Assembly: GCF_018310535.1 (NCBI RefSeq)
Contig: NZ_CP074102.1
Location: 1,798,001-1,862,000 of the forward strand
DNA: 64,000 bases
Direction: 5' to 3'
From: Streptomyces mirabilis
GTDB lineage: Bacteria; Actinomycetota; Actinomycetes; Streptomycetales; Streptomycetaceae
Positions 32,906 through 41,328 of this stretch are shown piece by piece (the first letter of the stretch is position 1; each line of letters starts with the position of its first letter). The notes under the pieces are model-generated. The model made no database searches, was not told the origin of the DNA, and saw nothing but the letters and a program-made list of their open reading frames with translations. The position numbers were made by a program, and so were the translations under genes.

Positions 32906-34099
32906 TCAGCCGGCCACCGGTTCCGCCGGTTCCGGCACCGGCACCGGCGGAACCGGCCCCACATACCGTGCCGCCGGACGGATGATCTTCGGGTCCTCCG
33001 CCTGTTCCAGGACGTTGGCGCTCCAGCCGACGACGCGGGCCGCGGCGAAGGTGGGGGTGAACATCTCCCGCGGGAGACCGCACAGTTCCATGACCACGCC
33101 CGCGTAGAACTCCACGTTGGTGTGGAGTTCGCGGCCGGGCTTCAGCTCGGCCAGGATCGCCTCCACCCGGTGTTCGACCTCGACGGCGAAATCGACCAGA
33201 GAACCACCGAACTGCTGGGCGATACCGCGGAGCATGCGGGAGCGGGGGTCCTCGGTGCGGTACACCGCGTGTCCGAAGCCCATGATGCGATCGCCCGCGA
33301 GGACTCGTTCACGGATCCAGGGGTCGATGCGGTCGGAAGTGCCGATCGCATCGAGGGTGTCCAGGGCCCGGCTCGGCGCACCGCCGTGCAGCGGGCCCGA
33401 CAGCGCCCCGACCGCACCCACCAGGCACGCGGCCACGTCCGCCCCGGTCGACGCGACCACCCGCGCGGTAAAGGTTGACGCATTGAATCCGTGATCAATG
33501 GTTGATATCAAGTACTGCTCCACCGCCCGGGCCCGAGCAGGGTCCGGCTCCGAGCCCGTCAGCATGTAGAGGTAGTTCGCGGCGTACGGCAGGTCGTCAC
33601 GCGGTTCCACCGGCTCCAGCCCCCGCCCGAGCCGATACAGCGCGGTGAGCAGTGTCGGCACGGCCGCGCACGCCGCGAGCGTGTCCGCGCGACGCCGGTC
33701 GACGTCGATGTCGTACACCGGCCGGAACCCCAACGACGCGCCGAGCAGCGACAACGCGGTCCGCAGTCCCGCGAGCGGTCCGGACGGTCCGGTCGCCGCG
33801 GCGATCGCCGGCAGCGCCGTGCGCACCTCGTCCGGCAGCCCACGCAGTGCCGCGGTCCGCGCGGCGAAGGCGGCACCGCGCGCCACGTCCGGCAGTTCAC
33901 CGTGGACCAGTAGATGCCAGACATCCTCGAACCCGCGGGTCTGCGCGAGCTCGACGGCCGAGTACTGGCGGTAGTGGTAGAAGCCCTCCCGCCCCCTGAC
34001 GTCACCCAGCGCGGTGTCGGTGACGACGACACCCGAGAGTCCTCTCGGTACGTCGACAGGGGTGATGGACGGTGCGGTAGCGGCCCGGTTGATCGGCAT
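32906..34099 (-). CDS. Citrate synthase-like protein with Asp-to-Glu change at the catalytic position
   Basis: A 397-residue citrate/2-methylcitrate synthase family protein. The two catalytic histidines are present in STIDHGFNAST (about His203) and IMGFGHAVYR (about His277). At the catalytic Asp position, normally NVDFYSG, it reads NVEFYAG (about Glu330). It may be a low-activity or altered-substrate synthase, or a specialised paralogue. The ATG at 34099 follows GGGAGGAAAG. It is transcribed divergently from an HTH-citrate synthase gene with about 98 bases between starts, which suggests that the two are controlled together. Confidence 0.9.
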   Translation of the reverse strand: MPINRAATAPSITPVDVPRGLSGVVVTDTALGDVRGREGFYHYRQYSAVELAQTRGFEDVWHLLVHGELPDVARGAAFAARTAALRGLPDEVRTALPAIAAATGPSGPLAGLRTALSLLGASLGFRPVYDIDVDRRRADTLAACAAVPTLLTALYRLGRGLEPVEPRDDLPYAANYLYMLTGSEPDPARARAVEQYLISTIDHGFNASTFTARVVASTGADVAACLVGAVGALSGPLHGGAPSRALDTLDAIGTSDRIDPWIRERVLAGDRIMGFGHAVYRTEDPRSRMLRGIAQQFGGSLVDFAVEVEHRVEAILAELKPGRELHTNVEFYAGVVMELCGLPREMFTPTFAAARVVGWSANVLEQAEDPKIIRPAARYVGPVPPVPVPEPAEPVAG

Positions 34100-34152
34100 G
34101 CTTTCCTCCCTGAACTTGATTCGACTGTCCATGCTTGACTGGATCCGTGTCA

Positions 34153-34171
34153 ATATTGATTGGATCAATAT
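34153..34171. promoter_or_regulatory. Inverted repeat ATATTGAT-TGG-ATCAATAT between the two citrate synthase genes
   Basis: Perfect 8-bp arms around 3 bases, in an AT-rich patch unusual for this genome, 26 bases before the ATG of the HTH-citrate synthase gene. It is a good candidate operator, possibly for the HTH domain of the adjacent protein. Confidence 0.6.
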
Positions 34172-34197
34172 GCCGATACACGGATACGGTGGCGTCC

Positions 34198-35475
34198 ATG
34201 AGGGATCAGGAACCGGCAGGGTCGACACACGAAGGACCTGGAGGCCGCGGAGGCCGGCGGCTCAGCACCAGGGAGGCCGCCGAGCTGCTCGGCGTGAAGC
34301 CCGAGACCGTGTACGCATATGTGAGCCGCGGTCAGCTCAGCAGCCGACGCGACCCCGGAGGTCGCGGCAGCACCTTCGACGCCAAGGACGTGGAGGCGCT
34401 CGCTCGGCGCAACAGGCGTGACTCCAGCGGGAGTTCGAGCACAGGCGGCGAGCTGTCCGTCCGTACCCGCATCACTCTCATCGACAAGGACCGGTACTAC
34501 TACCGAGGCGTCGACGCGACCGAACTGGCCGCGCGTCACTCCTACGAAGAGATCGCCGAATGGCTGTGGACCGGAGAGCTGCGCCCCGGCGTCACGTTCA
34601 CCGCCCCGGAGACGTCCGTCACCGCCGCTCGCCGCGCCGTGGACGCGCTGCCCGAGCACAGCGGTCCCACGGACCGGCTCCGGGTCGCCGCGATCGCCGC
34701 CTCGGCCGCCGATCCACTGCGCTTCGACCTCTCGGAGAGCGCCGTCCTCGGCACCGCGCGCACCCTCATCCCCACCCTCGTCGCCGCCCTCCCGCCCCTG
34801 CGTCGCGACCACCGCGACGAAGGCCCGCTGGCTCACCGGCTGTGGGGACGCCTCACCGGCCGGACTCCCGACCAGGCGTCACTTCGAGTGCTGGACACGG
34901 CACTCGGCCTGCTCGTCGACCACGACCTGGCCGCCTCGACTCTCGCGGTGCGGGTCGCCGCCTCGGCACGGGCACACCCGTATGCCGCCGTCTCGGCGGG
35001 CCTCGGTGTGCTCGAAGGCCCTCTGCACGGCGCGGCCAGCGGCCTCGCCCACCGGCTGCTCCTCGACGTCCTCGACCGGGGCACCGCGGCCCCCGTGGTC
35101 GCCGACGAGCTGCGCGCCGGACGCCGCGTCCCCGGGCTCGGCCACCGGCTCTACACCGGCGAGGACCCACGCGCGCGTGCCCTGTTCGCCCTCCTGGAGG
35201 AGGTCCCAGGCGCGGCGCCCGCCCTGGCGGCGGCCCAGGACATCGTGACCACCACCGCCCGGCACACTCCCCTGCACGCCAACGTCGACCTGGCGCTGGC
35301 CGTCCTCACGGTCTCCTCCGGCATGTCCGCCTCCGCCGGGGAGACTGTTTTCGCCGTCGCCCGAACAGCGGGATGGATCGCCCACACCCTGGAGGAGTAC
35401 GAGGAACGCCCGCTGCGCATGCGCCCGAGCGGCCACTACGTAGGAGCGCGGCCGCCGCAGCCACTCCCCGAGTGA
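34198..35475 (+). CDS. Citrate synthase-like protein with N-terminal helix-turn-helix domain
   Basis: A 425-residue fusion of an excisionase/MerR-like DNA-binding domain (about 21-70, STREAAELLGVKPETVYAYV) with a citrate synthase fold. The three catalytic positions look intact: VDHDLAAST, PGLGHRLYTGED and HANVDLALAV, though the NVDFYSG loop is altered to NVDLALA. It could act as a metabolite-responsive regulator, an enzyme, or both. No ribosome-binding site precedes the ATG, so the mRNA may be leaderless. It is divergent from another citrate synthase paralogue, which it may regulate. Confidence 0.9.
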   Translation: MRDQEPAGSTHEGPGGRGGRRLSTREAAELLGVKPETVYAYVSRGQLSSRRDPGGRGSTFDAKDVEALARRNRRDSSGSSSTGGELSVRTRITLIDKDRYYYRGVDATELAARHSYEEIAEWLWTGELRPGVTFTAPETSVTAARRAVDALPEHSGPTDRLRVAAIAASAADPLRFDLSESAVLGTARTLIPTLVAALPPLRRDHRDEGPLAHRLWGRLTGRTPDQASLRVLDTALGLLVDHDLAASTLAVRVAASARAHPYAAVSAGLGVLEGPLHGAASGLAHRLLLDVLDRGTAAPVVADELRAGRRVPGLGHRLYTGEDPRARALFALLEEVPGAAPALAAAQDIVTTTARHTPLHANVDLALAVLTVSSGMSASAGETVFAVARTAGWIAHTLEEYEERPLRMRPSGHYVGARPPQPLPE

Positions 35476-35555
35476 GCCCCGGAGCGCCCCACAGCGCTCC
35501 GAATGCGCCCAAAGTGCGCCCCCATACGCACGGTCGGAAGTCGCCCCGGGCGAAG

Positions 35556-35574
35556 TCAGGTTAGGCTCACCTCT
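35556..35574. promoter_or_regulatory. Iron box (DmdR1/IdeR-type)
   Basis: TCAGGTTAGGCTCACCTCT matches the Streptomyces iron box TTAGGTTAGGCTCACCTAA at 16 of 19 positions, with a perfect core AGGTTAGGCTCACCT. It directly abuts the GTG start at 35575, so it lies over the -10 region of a probably leaderless promoter (TTAGGCT). Iron-loaded DmdR1 would block transcription. Confidence 0.82.
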
Positions 35575-36519
35575 GTGAGTACGTGCACGACCGCGTCCCG
35601 GGACCTCGACGAGCCCCTCGCGGGGACCGCGGCGACCGCGAGGACATGGCTGCTCCTCGAACAGCCGGGCCCCTGGGGTGCCAAGGCGCTCACGTCGAGC
35701 CACCTGGACCCGGCACTCGGCCGCGCGCTCGAAGCCGCAGCCCAGGACACCGGGGTGCGGATCGCGCTCATCCGCCGCCCCGGGCGGCACGCCGACTGCG
35801 GTACGCCCGCCGAGCGCCAGGTGTACGCGGCTCACACCACCCCGGGCAACGTATGGCTGCACAGCGCCACGACGTGCGCTCCTGAGCGGTTGCTCGACCT
35901 GGACTTCACCGCGCTCGGCAAGGGAGACCCCCGCACCTTCGACGCGGCTCTCCAGGGTCGGCGCCACACGGGCGACCCGCTCGCGCTCGTCTGCACCAAC
36001 GGCAAGCGCGACCGCTGCTGCGCCCTCCTGGGCCGGCCCCTCGCGGCGGAACTCGCCGCCTCTGGCGTGGCGGGCGCGTGGGAGGTCACCCACCTCGGCG
36101 GTCACCGCTTCTCGCCGACCCTGCTCGTCCTGCCGTTCGGATACGCCTATGGGCGGGCCGAGGCCCACGCGGTCAAGGAGATCCTCCAGGGCGTGCGGGA
36201 GGGCCGCGTCGTCACGGAGGGCTGCCGCGGCAACTCGGCGTGGGAGCGGCCCGGGCAGGCGGCGGAGCTGGCCGTGCGCAGGGCCTGCGGAGAGCACGCC
36301 GCGGAAGCCCTCGGCGTCGTCCGCACGGACGGCGTGGCGCCGCGCTGGGAGGTGACCGTCGCCCACACCGACGGGCGCCTGTGGCGCGTCATCGTCGCGC
36401 AGGGCGCCTCACTGCCGCCCCGCCCGGAGAGCTGCGGCTCGGCGCTGGGCTCCCCGGCCCGGATGGACGTGGTCGCCGTACGGGAGATGCCCCGGGCCGC
36501 GATCCCCGTAGCCTGCTGA
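35575..36519 (+). CDS. Sucrase/ferredoxin-like family protein
   Basis: A 314-residue protein of the Suc_Fer-like family, whose thioredoxin-like fold may carry a [2Fe-2S] cluster. Conserved features are the N-terminal CTTASRDL, the cysteine motif CTNGKRDRCCALLGRPLA and the following HLGGHRFSPTLLVLPFG. The upstream iron box suggests it is made in iron starvation, perhaps as a reductase component in siderophore iron release; that role is inference. The GTG at 35575 has no ribosome-binding site and probably starts a leaderless mRNA. Confidence 0.88.
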   Translation: MSTCTTASRDLDEPLAGTAATARTWLLLEQPGPWGAKALTSSHLDPALGRALEAAAQDTGVRIALIRRPGRHADCGTPAERQVYAAHTTPGNVWLHSATTCAPERLLDLDFTALGKGDPRTFDAALQGRRHTGDPLALVCTNGKRDRCCALLGRPLAAELAASGVAGAWEVTHLGGHRFSPTLLVLPFGYAYGRAEAHAVKEILQGVREGRVVTEGCRGNSAWERPGQAAELAVRRACGEHAAEALGVVRTDGVAPRWEVTVAHTDGRLWRVIVAQGASLPPRPESCGSALGSPARMDVVAVREMPRAAIPVAC

Positions 36520-36638
36520 CCAAGACTCCTGAGCGGGCCGGCCCGTACCCGCCGACCACGGCTTCCCCACACGCCACGCGAGAGATCCACGCCACACTCC
36601 CTTCGGCCCGGCGCGCGCTCCCCCGTACCGTCATGGGT

Positions 36639-38426
36639 ATGAGCCCCACTCCCCCCGCACGACGACTGCGCCTCGGTCTGCCGCGGCGGGCGTTCTCGCA
36701 GGTACTGCTGATGCAGGTGGCGATAGCCGCCGGGGTCGCCGTGCTCGCGACGGGGCTGTTCCTCGCCCCGCTCAGCGCCCAGCTCGACGACGAGGCCATG
36801 CGCCGGGCGCTCGCGATCGCGCAGACCACGGCCGCACAGCCGCAGATCGCCAGGGACATGCAGACGACCCTGCCGTCCGTGAAGGGCCCCGTACAGGTCG
36901 CCGCGGAACGGATCCGCAAGGCCAGCGGGGCCGACTACGTCGTGGTGATGAACACGCACTGGGTGCGCTGGTCGCACAAGGACACCTCACAGATCGGCGG
37001 GGTCGTCTCGACCAACCCCAGCCAGGCCCTGGCCGGCAAGGACGTCATGGAGATCGACACCGGCACGCTGGGGCGCTCGGCCCGCGGCAAGGTACCGCTG
37101 CGCGACGCAGACGGGCACATCATCGGCGCGGTCTCGGTGGGCATCAAGTACGACAGTGTGCGCGCCCGGCTGATCCACGCGATCCCGGGACTCCTCGCGT
37201 ACGCGGGCGGGGCTCTGGCCGTCGGCGCATTCGCCGCGTACCTGCTCTCCCGACGGGTCCAGCGGCAGACCCGTGACCTGGCCTTCTCCGACATCTCGGC
37301 GTTGCTCGCGGAGCGCGAGGCGATGCTGCACGGCATTCGGGAGGGCGTCATCGCCCTGGACCGTGTCGGCCGCGTACGGCTCCTCAACGACGAGGCGCAG
37401 CGCCTGCTCGGGCTGGACGCGGAGGCCATCGGGCAGCCGCTCGACGACGCGCTCGGGCCGGGCCGCACGACCGATGTGCTGGCCGGACGGGTCACTGGCA
37501 CGGATCTGCTGACGGTGCGTGGTCAGCGCGTCCTGGTCGCCAACCGCATGCCGACCGACGACGGCGGCGCCGTGGCCACCCTGCGCGACCGCACGGAACT
37601 GGAGCAGCTGGGCCGTGAACTCGACTCGACCCGCGGTCTGATCGACGCCCTGCGCGCGCAGGACCACGAGCACGCCAACCGGATGCACACGGTGCTGGGG
37701 CTGCTCGAACTGGAGATGTACGACGACGCCGTGGAGTTCGTCGGCGAGGTGGTCGGCGACCACAGGGTCACCGCGGAGCAGGTCACCGAAAAGATCCACG
37801 ATCCGTTGCTGGCCGCCCTGCTGGTCGGCAAGGCCACGGTGGCGGCCGAGCGCGGGGTGGCTCTCTGGGTCGCGGACGGGACCCGGCTGCCCGACCGGCT
37901 GGTCGACCCGCGGGGGCTGGTCACCGTCGTGGGTAATCTGGTCGACAACGCACTCGACGCCGTCGCGGGCACCCCGCACGCGCGTGTGGAGGTCGAATTG
38001 CGCGCCGAGGGACGCACGGCCGTGCTGCGCGTACGGGACACCGGGCCGGGAATTCCGGCGGAGCGGCGGGAGCTGATCTTCACCGACGGGTGGTCCACCA
38101 AGAAGCCACCCGCGCACGGCAAACGCGGACTCGGGCTCTCCCTGGTGCGTCGGCTCGCTGAGCGGCAAGGAGGCAGTGCGGAGGCGGCGGAGGCCGACGG
38201 AGGGGGCGCGGAGTTCACGGTCGTCCTGCCGGAAGCGCTCACGGAGGCCGGTCTCGGGCCGACGGAAGGTCTCGGGCCGACGGAAGGTCTCGTGCCGACG
38301 GAAGGTCTCGTGCCGGGCCCGGAGGGCGAACCCGGCCGCGGGCCCGCACCGGAACTCGTACGACAGCCGGACGCGTTCTCCCAGGACAGCATGGGCACCA
38401 CGACCGCCGAGGAGGAGTCGCGATGA
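36639..38426 (+). CDS. Sensor histidine kinase of the DpiB/CitA family
   Basis: A 595-residue membrane kinase. Two membrane segments (about 23-45 and 180-200) flank an extracytoplasmic Cache/PAS-like sensor domain with VVMNTHWVRWSHKD, typical for carboxylate sensors. A cytoplasmic PAS domain (about 220-320), a DpiB-type H-box (QDHEHANRMHTVLGLL) and the ATPase boxes NLVDNALDA, DTGPGIP and GKRGLGLSLVRRL follow. The C-terminal tail carries an 18-bp DNA repeat encoding GL(G/V)PTE units. Start at the second ATG (36639), six bases after another; no ribosome-binding site is obvious. It overlaps the regulator gene by ATGA. It probably senses a dicarboxylate or related acid. Confidence 0.9.
   Translation: MSPTPPARRLRLGLPRRAFSQVLLMQVAIAAGVAVLATGLFLAPLSAQLDDEAMRRALAIAQTTAAQPQIARDMQTTLPSVKGPVQVAAERIRKASGADYVVVMNTHWVRWSHKDTSQIGGVVSTNPSQALAGKDVMEIDTGTLGRSARGKVPLRDADGHIIGAVSVGIKYDSVRARLIHAIPGLLAYAGGALAVGAFAAYLLSRRVQRQTRDLAFSDISALLAEREAMLHGIREGVIALDRVGRVRLLNDEAQRLLGLDAEAIGQPLDDALGPGRTTDVLAGRVTGTDLLTVRGQRVLVANRMPTDDGGAVATLRDRTELEQLGRELDSTRGLIDALRAQDHEHANRMHTVLGLLELEMYDDAVEFVGEVVGDHRVTAEQVTEKIHDPLLAALLVGKATVAAERGVALWVADGTRLPDRLVDPRGLVTVVGNLVDNALDAVAGTPHARVEVELRAEGRTAVLRVRDTGPGIPAERRELIFTDGWSTKKPPAHGKRGLGLSLVRRLAERQGGSAEAAEADGGGAEFTVVLPEALTEAGLGPTEGLGPTEGLVPTEGLVPGPEGEPGRGPAPELVRQPDAFSQDSMGTTTAEEESR
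38250..38315. repeat. 18-bp tandem repeat in the kinase C-terminal tail
   Basis: Units GGTCTCGGGCCGACGGAA (38250, 38268), GGTCTCGTGCCGACGGAA (38286) and a partial fourth from 38304 are in phase and encode GLGPTE/GLVPTE in the disordered tail. Confidence 0.85.
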
Positions 38427-39103
38427 TCGAGGTCCTGGTCGTGGACGACGACACGCGGGTTGCGCGGGTCAACGCCGCGTACGTCGGCAAGGTGCCCGGC
38501 TTCCGTGTCGCCGGCGAGGCGCACAGCGCCGCCGAGGCGCTGCACCGGATGGAGACGCTGCCCCACCTGGACCTGGTCCTGATGGACCACTACCTGCCCG
38601 ACGAGACGGGCCTCGCGGTCGTCCAGGAGATGCGGCGGCGTGGCCACCAGACCGACGTCATCATGGTGACCGCGGCCCGCGACATCTCGACCGTCCAGGC
38701 GGCCATGCGGCAGGGCGCCCTCCAGTACCTGGTCAAGCCGTTCGCCTTCGCGGGCCTGCGCGCCAAGCTGGAGGCTTACGCGGATCTGCGCCGCACGCTC
38801 GACGGCGGCGGCGAGGCCGAGCAGGCCCAGGTGGACCGGATTTTCGGCGCCCTGTCGGCGAGTGCGGAGCCGAACCTGCCCAAAGGACACTCTCCCCCGA
38901 CCGCGGAGCTCGTCCGGAGGGCCCTGGTGACCGCTGAGGGGCCGCTGTCGGCCCAGGAGATCGCCGAGGAGACCGGACTGAGCCGGCAGACCGCCCAGCG
39001 CTATCTGAAGCTCCTGGAGCGCACGGGACGGGCCAGGCTGACCCTCAAATACGGCGACGCGGGCCGCCCGGAGCATCGCTACGTCTGGGCGACCCGCGCC
39101 TGA
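38423..39103 (+). CDS. Response regulator of the DpiA/CitB family
   Basis: A 226-residue response regulator paired with the preceding kinase by an ATGA overlap. The receiver domain (MIEVLVVDDD, Asp55 in LVLMDHYLPDETG, Lys in YLVKPF) is followed by a C-terminal winged helix of the CitB type (SAQEIAEETGLSRQTAQRYLKLLER). It probably activates transport or use of the sensed carboxylate. It is highly similar to the orphan regulator at 42295, which suggests duplication around the ABC transporter lying between them. Confidence 0.92.
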   Translation: MIEVLVVDDDTRVARVNAAYVGKVPGFRVAGEAHSAAEALHRMETLPHLDLVLMDHYLPDETGLAVVQEMRRRGHQTDVIMVTAARDISTVQAAMRQGALQYLVKPFAFAGLRAKLEAYADLRRTLDGGGEAEQAQVDRIFGALSASAEPNLPKGHSPPTAELVRRALVTAEGPLSAQEIAEETGLSRQTAQRYLKLLERTGRARLTLKYGDAGRPEHRYVWATRA

Positions 39104-39229
39104 GGGCACGACCGAAGAGGGGAAGATCCTGAAGACGCGGCCACGGGGCGGGGGAAGAGGCCGCGCCCCGCTCTGGGCCGGTGGCGGCCTTCGCTTCTCC
39201 GCCAGTGGTGGCCTTGGTGGCCTTCTGCC

Positions 39230-40294
39230 TCAGCCAGTGACGGCCTTCTTCACGAACTCCGTGGTGTACGTCTTGCTCAGGTCCACCTTGGCGTTCTTGA
39301 TGTTGGGGTTGAACGCCTTGAGCACCTTCTCGACGGTCTCGGGGCCGTCTGCGGGCATCACGCCGTCCTTGGTGAACATCGGCAGCGTGCTCTGGATGGC
39401 GGTCGCGTAGAGCGTCTTGTTGCCCTGGGAGTAGTCGGCGGGCATCTTGGCGGCGATCTCGGAGGCGCTGTGCGTGGACATCCACTTGAGGGTCTTCACG
39501 AAGGCGTTGGCCAGCTTCTGGACCGTCTCCTTGTGGCTGTTCACCCAGTCCGTCTGCATGTAGAGGCTGGACGAGGGATACGGGCCGCCGAGCGCCTCCT
39601 GCGATCCACTCGGCGTGCGCATGTCGATGAGCACCTTGCCGAGGCCCTTCTGCAGGACCGTGGCGACGGTCGGGTCCGTCGTCATGCCGCCGTCGATGGC
39701 CCCCTTCTGGAGCGCCGAGACGAAGGTCGGACCGGCACCCACGGCGACCGGCGCGAACTCGCTGACCTTCACACCGTTCTTGACCGCGAGGTACTTGGTG
39801 AGGAAGTCGGTGGAGGAACCGAGCCCGGTGACGCCGAGCTTCTTGCCCTTGAAGTCCTTGGGCGAGGTGATGTCGTCCGCGCGCTTGTTGGAGACGATCT
39901 CCACCTCGCCGGGCGCGTGCGAGAACTGCACGACGGACTCCACGGCCTTGCCCTTGGTCTGCAGGTCGAGGGTGTGGTCGTAGAAGCCGACGGCTCCCTG
40001 GACCTGCCCGGACACGAGTGCGGTCTCCGCCTGCACACCGGCCGGCTCACTCAGGAGTTCGACATTCAAACCCTCGTCGTTGAAGTAGCCGAGCCGCTGC
40101 GTGAGCATCGCCGGCATGTAGATGACCTTGTCCAGGCCACCGACCATGATCTTGACGTGCTCCCCCTTGCCTCCGCCCCCGTTGCTGCCGGAGTCGGCGG
40201 TGGTGGAGGCCGCGTCGTTGGCGCAGGCGGTGAGCGAGGAGAGGGCGAGCAGACCGGCGGCTGCCAGCGCGGAGTATCTGGCGGTCTTGCGCAT
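39230..40294 (-). CDS. ABC transporter substrate-binding lipoprotein (NMT1/SsuA-like)
   Basis: A 354-residue lipoprotein of the NMT1/THI5-like or nitrate/sulfonate/taurine-binding family. The signal peptide ends in a lipobox (LSSLTACAND) with the lipidated Cys near residue 24. The mature protein shows GGLDKVIYMPAMLTQRLGYF and PKDFKGKKLGVTGLGSSTDF, typical of this family. The ligand is not readable; candidates include sulfonates, pyrimidine precursors and small acids. It is the last gene of an ATPase-permease-binding-protein operon, after a 158-base gap that carries a 30-bp tandem repeat. Confidence 0.92.
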   Translation of the reverse strand: MRKTARYSALAAAGLLALSSLTACANDAASTTADSGSNGGGGKGEHVKIMVGGLDKVIYMPAMLTQRLGYFNDEGLNVELLSEPAGVQAETALVSGQVQGAVGFYDHTLDLQTKGKAVESVVQFSHAPGEVEIVSNKRADDITSPKDFKGKKLGVTGLGSSTDFLTKYLAVKNGVKVSEFAPVAVGAGPTFVSALQKGAIDGGMTTDPTVATVLQKGLGKVLIDMRTPSGSQEALGGPYPSSSLYMQTDWVNSHKETVQKLANAFVKTLKWMSTHSASEIAAKMPADYSQGNKTLYATAIQSTLPMFTKDGVMPADGPETVEKVLKAFNPNIKNAKVDLSKTYTTEFVKKAVTG

Positions 40295-40326
40295 GATGGG
40301 TCACGTCCTTGTGAGAATGCAATGCG

Positions 40327-40446
40327 GGAAAAGGGGTGCCTTGGGGAGCGTTGAGCGGAAAAGGGGCACCCTGGAGAGCGCCGAAAGGAAATCGGGGACC
40401 TTGGAGAGCTCTGAGAGGAAATCCGGCTCCCTGGGCGGGTGTTGTC
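40327..40446. repeat. Four 30-bp tandem repeats between permease and binding-protein genes
   Basis: Units start at 40327, 40357, 40387 and 40417, each beginning GGAAA and containing GCCTTGG/ACCCTGG/ACCTTGG. The array fills most of the intercistronic gap of the ABC operon. The period is a multiple of three but no start codon or coding potential supports translation. Confidence 0.8.
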
Positions 40447-40452
40447 TGCCGA

Positions 40453-41328
40453 TCAGCTCTCGGAGTCGGACGGCTTCCAGCGGAAGATGCGGCGCTCGGC
40501 GAAGGTGAGCAGCCCTTCGGCCAGCAGGGCGACGACGGCGAGGATGACCATCGCGGCGTACACACCGGCCGCGTTGAAGGTGCCCTGGGACTGGGCGACG
40601 AGCAGACCGATGCCCTTGGTGGCGCCGATGTACTCGCCGACGATCGCACCGATGAGGGCGAAGCCGAAGCTGACATGAAGGCTGGTGAAGATCCACGAGG
40701 TGGCCGAGGGGATGACGACCTGAAGCGTCACCCGGCGGTCGCTCGCCCCCAGGATCCGGGCGTTGGCGACGAGGTTGCGGTCGACCTCACGGGCGCCCTG
40801 GAACGCATTGAAGAAAACCGGGAAGAAGACCAGGACCACGGCCGAGGCGACCTTGGAGGCCGGTCCGAGCCCGAACCAGATCACGAAGATCGGCGCGAGG
40901 ACGATCCTGGGTATGGAGTTGAGCACCTTGATGTATGGACCAAGGACATCGGCGAGGAAGGCGATGCGTCCCAGCGCGATACCGAAGACCACGCCGGCCA
41001 CGACTCCGATGACCCAGCCGAGCAGTGCCTCGTGGAGCGTGTACCAGATCTGCTCGCCGAGTGAGCCGAGCGCCGTCCCGTGGGTCACCCAGGTGTAGAC
41101 CTGGTCCCAGATCTTCGACGGCATGGAGAAGTTGAACGGGTCGATGATCTTGGCGCGTGCGAACACCTCCCACAGGCCGAGCACGGCGACCAGGAGCACC
41201 GCACGGACGGCGGCGACGATGATCCTGCGTCTGCGGGCCGCACGGGCACGGGAGTGGGCGCGTCCCGGCTTGGCGGGCTCGGTGGCGGTCGCCGCGACGA
41301 CGGTCTCGGGCATGACGTCAGGCGACAT
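40453..41328 (-). CDS. ABC transporter permease (SsuC/TauC-like)
   Basis: A 291-residue inner-membrane permease with about six hydrophobic segments and the cytoplasmic coupling motif (ANARILGASDRRVTLQVVIP), the EAA loop of type I importers. It belongs to the nitrate/sulfonate/taurine permease family. The start ATG at 41328 has GAGGGG 7-9 bases upstream and overlaps the ATPase gene end by 11 bases; the later ATG at 41313 lacks a binding site. Confidence 0.93.
   Translation of the reverse strand: MSPDVMPETVVAATATEPAKPGRAHSRARAARRRRIIVAAVRAVLLVAVLGLWEVFARAKIIDPFNFSMPSKIWDQVYTWVTHGTALGSLGEQIWYTLHEALLGWVIGVVAGVVFGIALGRIAFLADVLGPYIKVLNSIPRIVLAPIFVIWFGLGPASKVASAVVLVFFPVFFNAFQGAREVDRNLVANARILGASDRRVTLQVVIPSATSWIFTSLHVSFGFALIGAIVGEYIGATKGIGLLVAQSQGTFNAAGVYAAMVILAVVALLAEGLLTFAERRIFRWKPSDSES

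Noticed and set aside
40327..40446. CRISPR-like array
   Set aside because: The 30-bp units are head to tail with no unique spacers and no cas genes are present.
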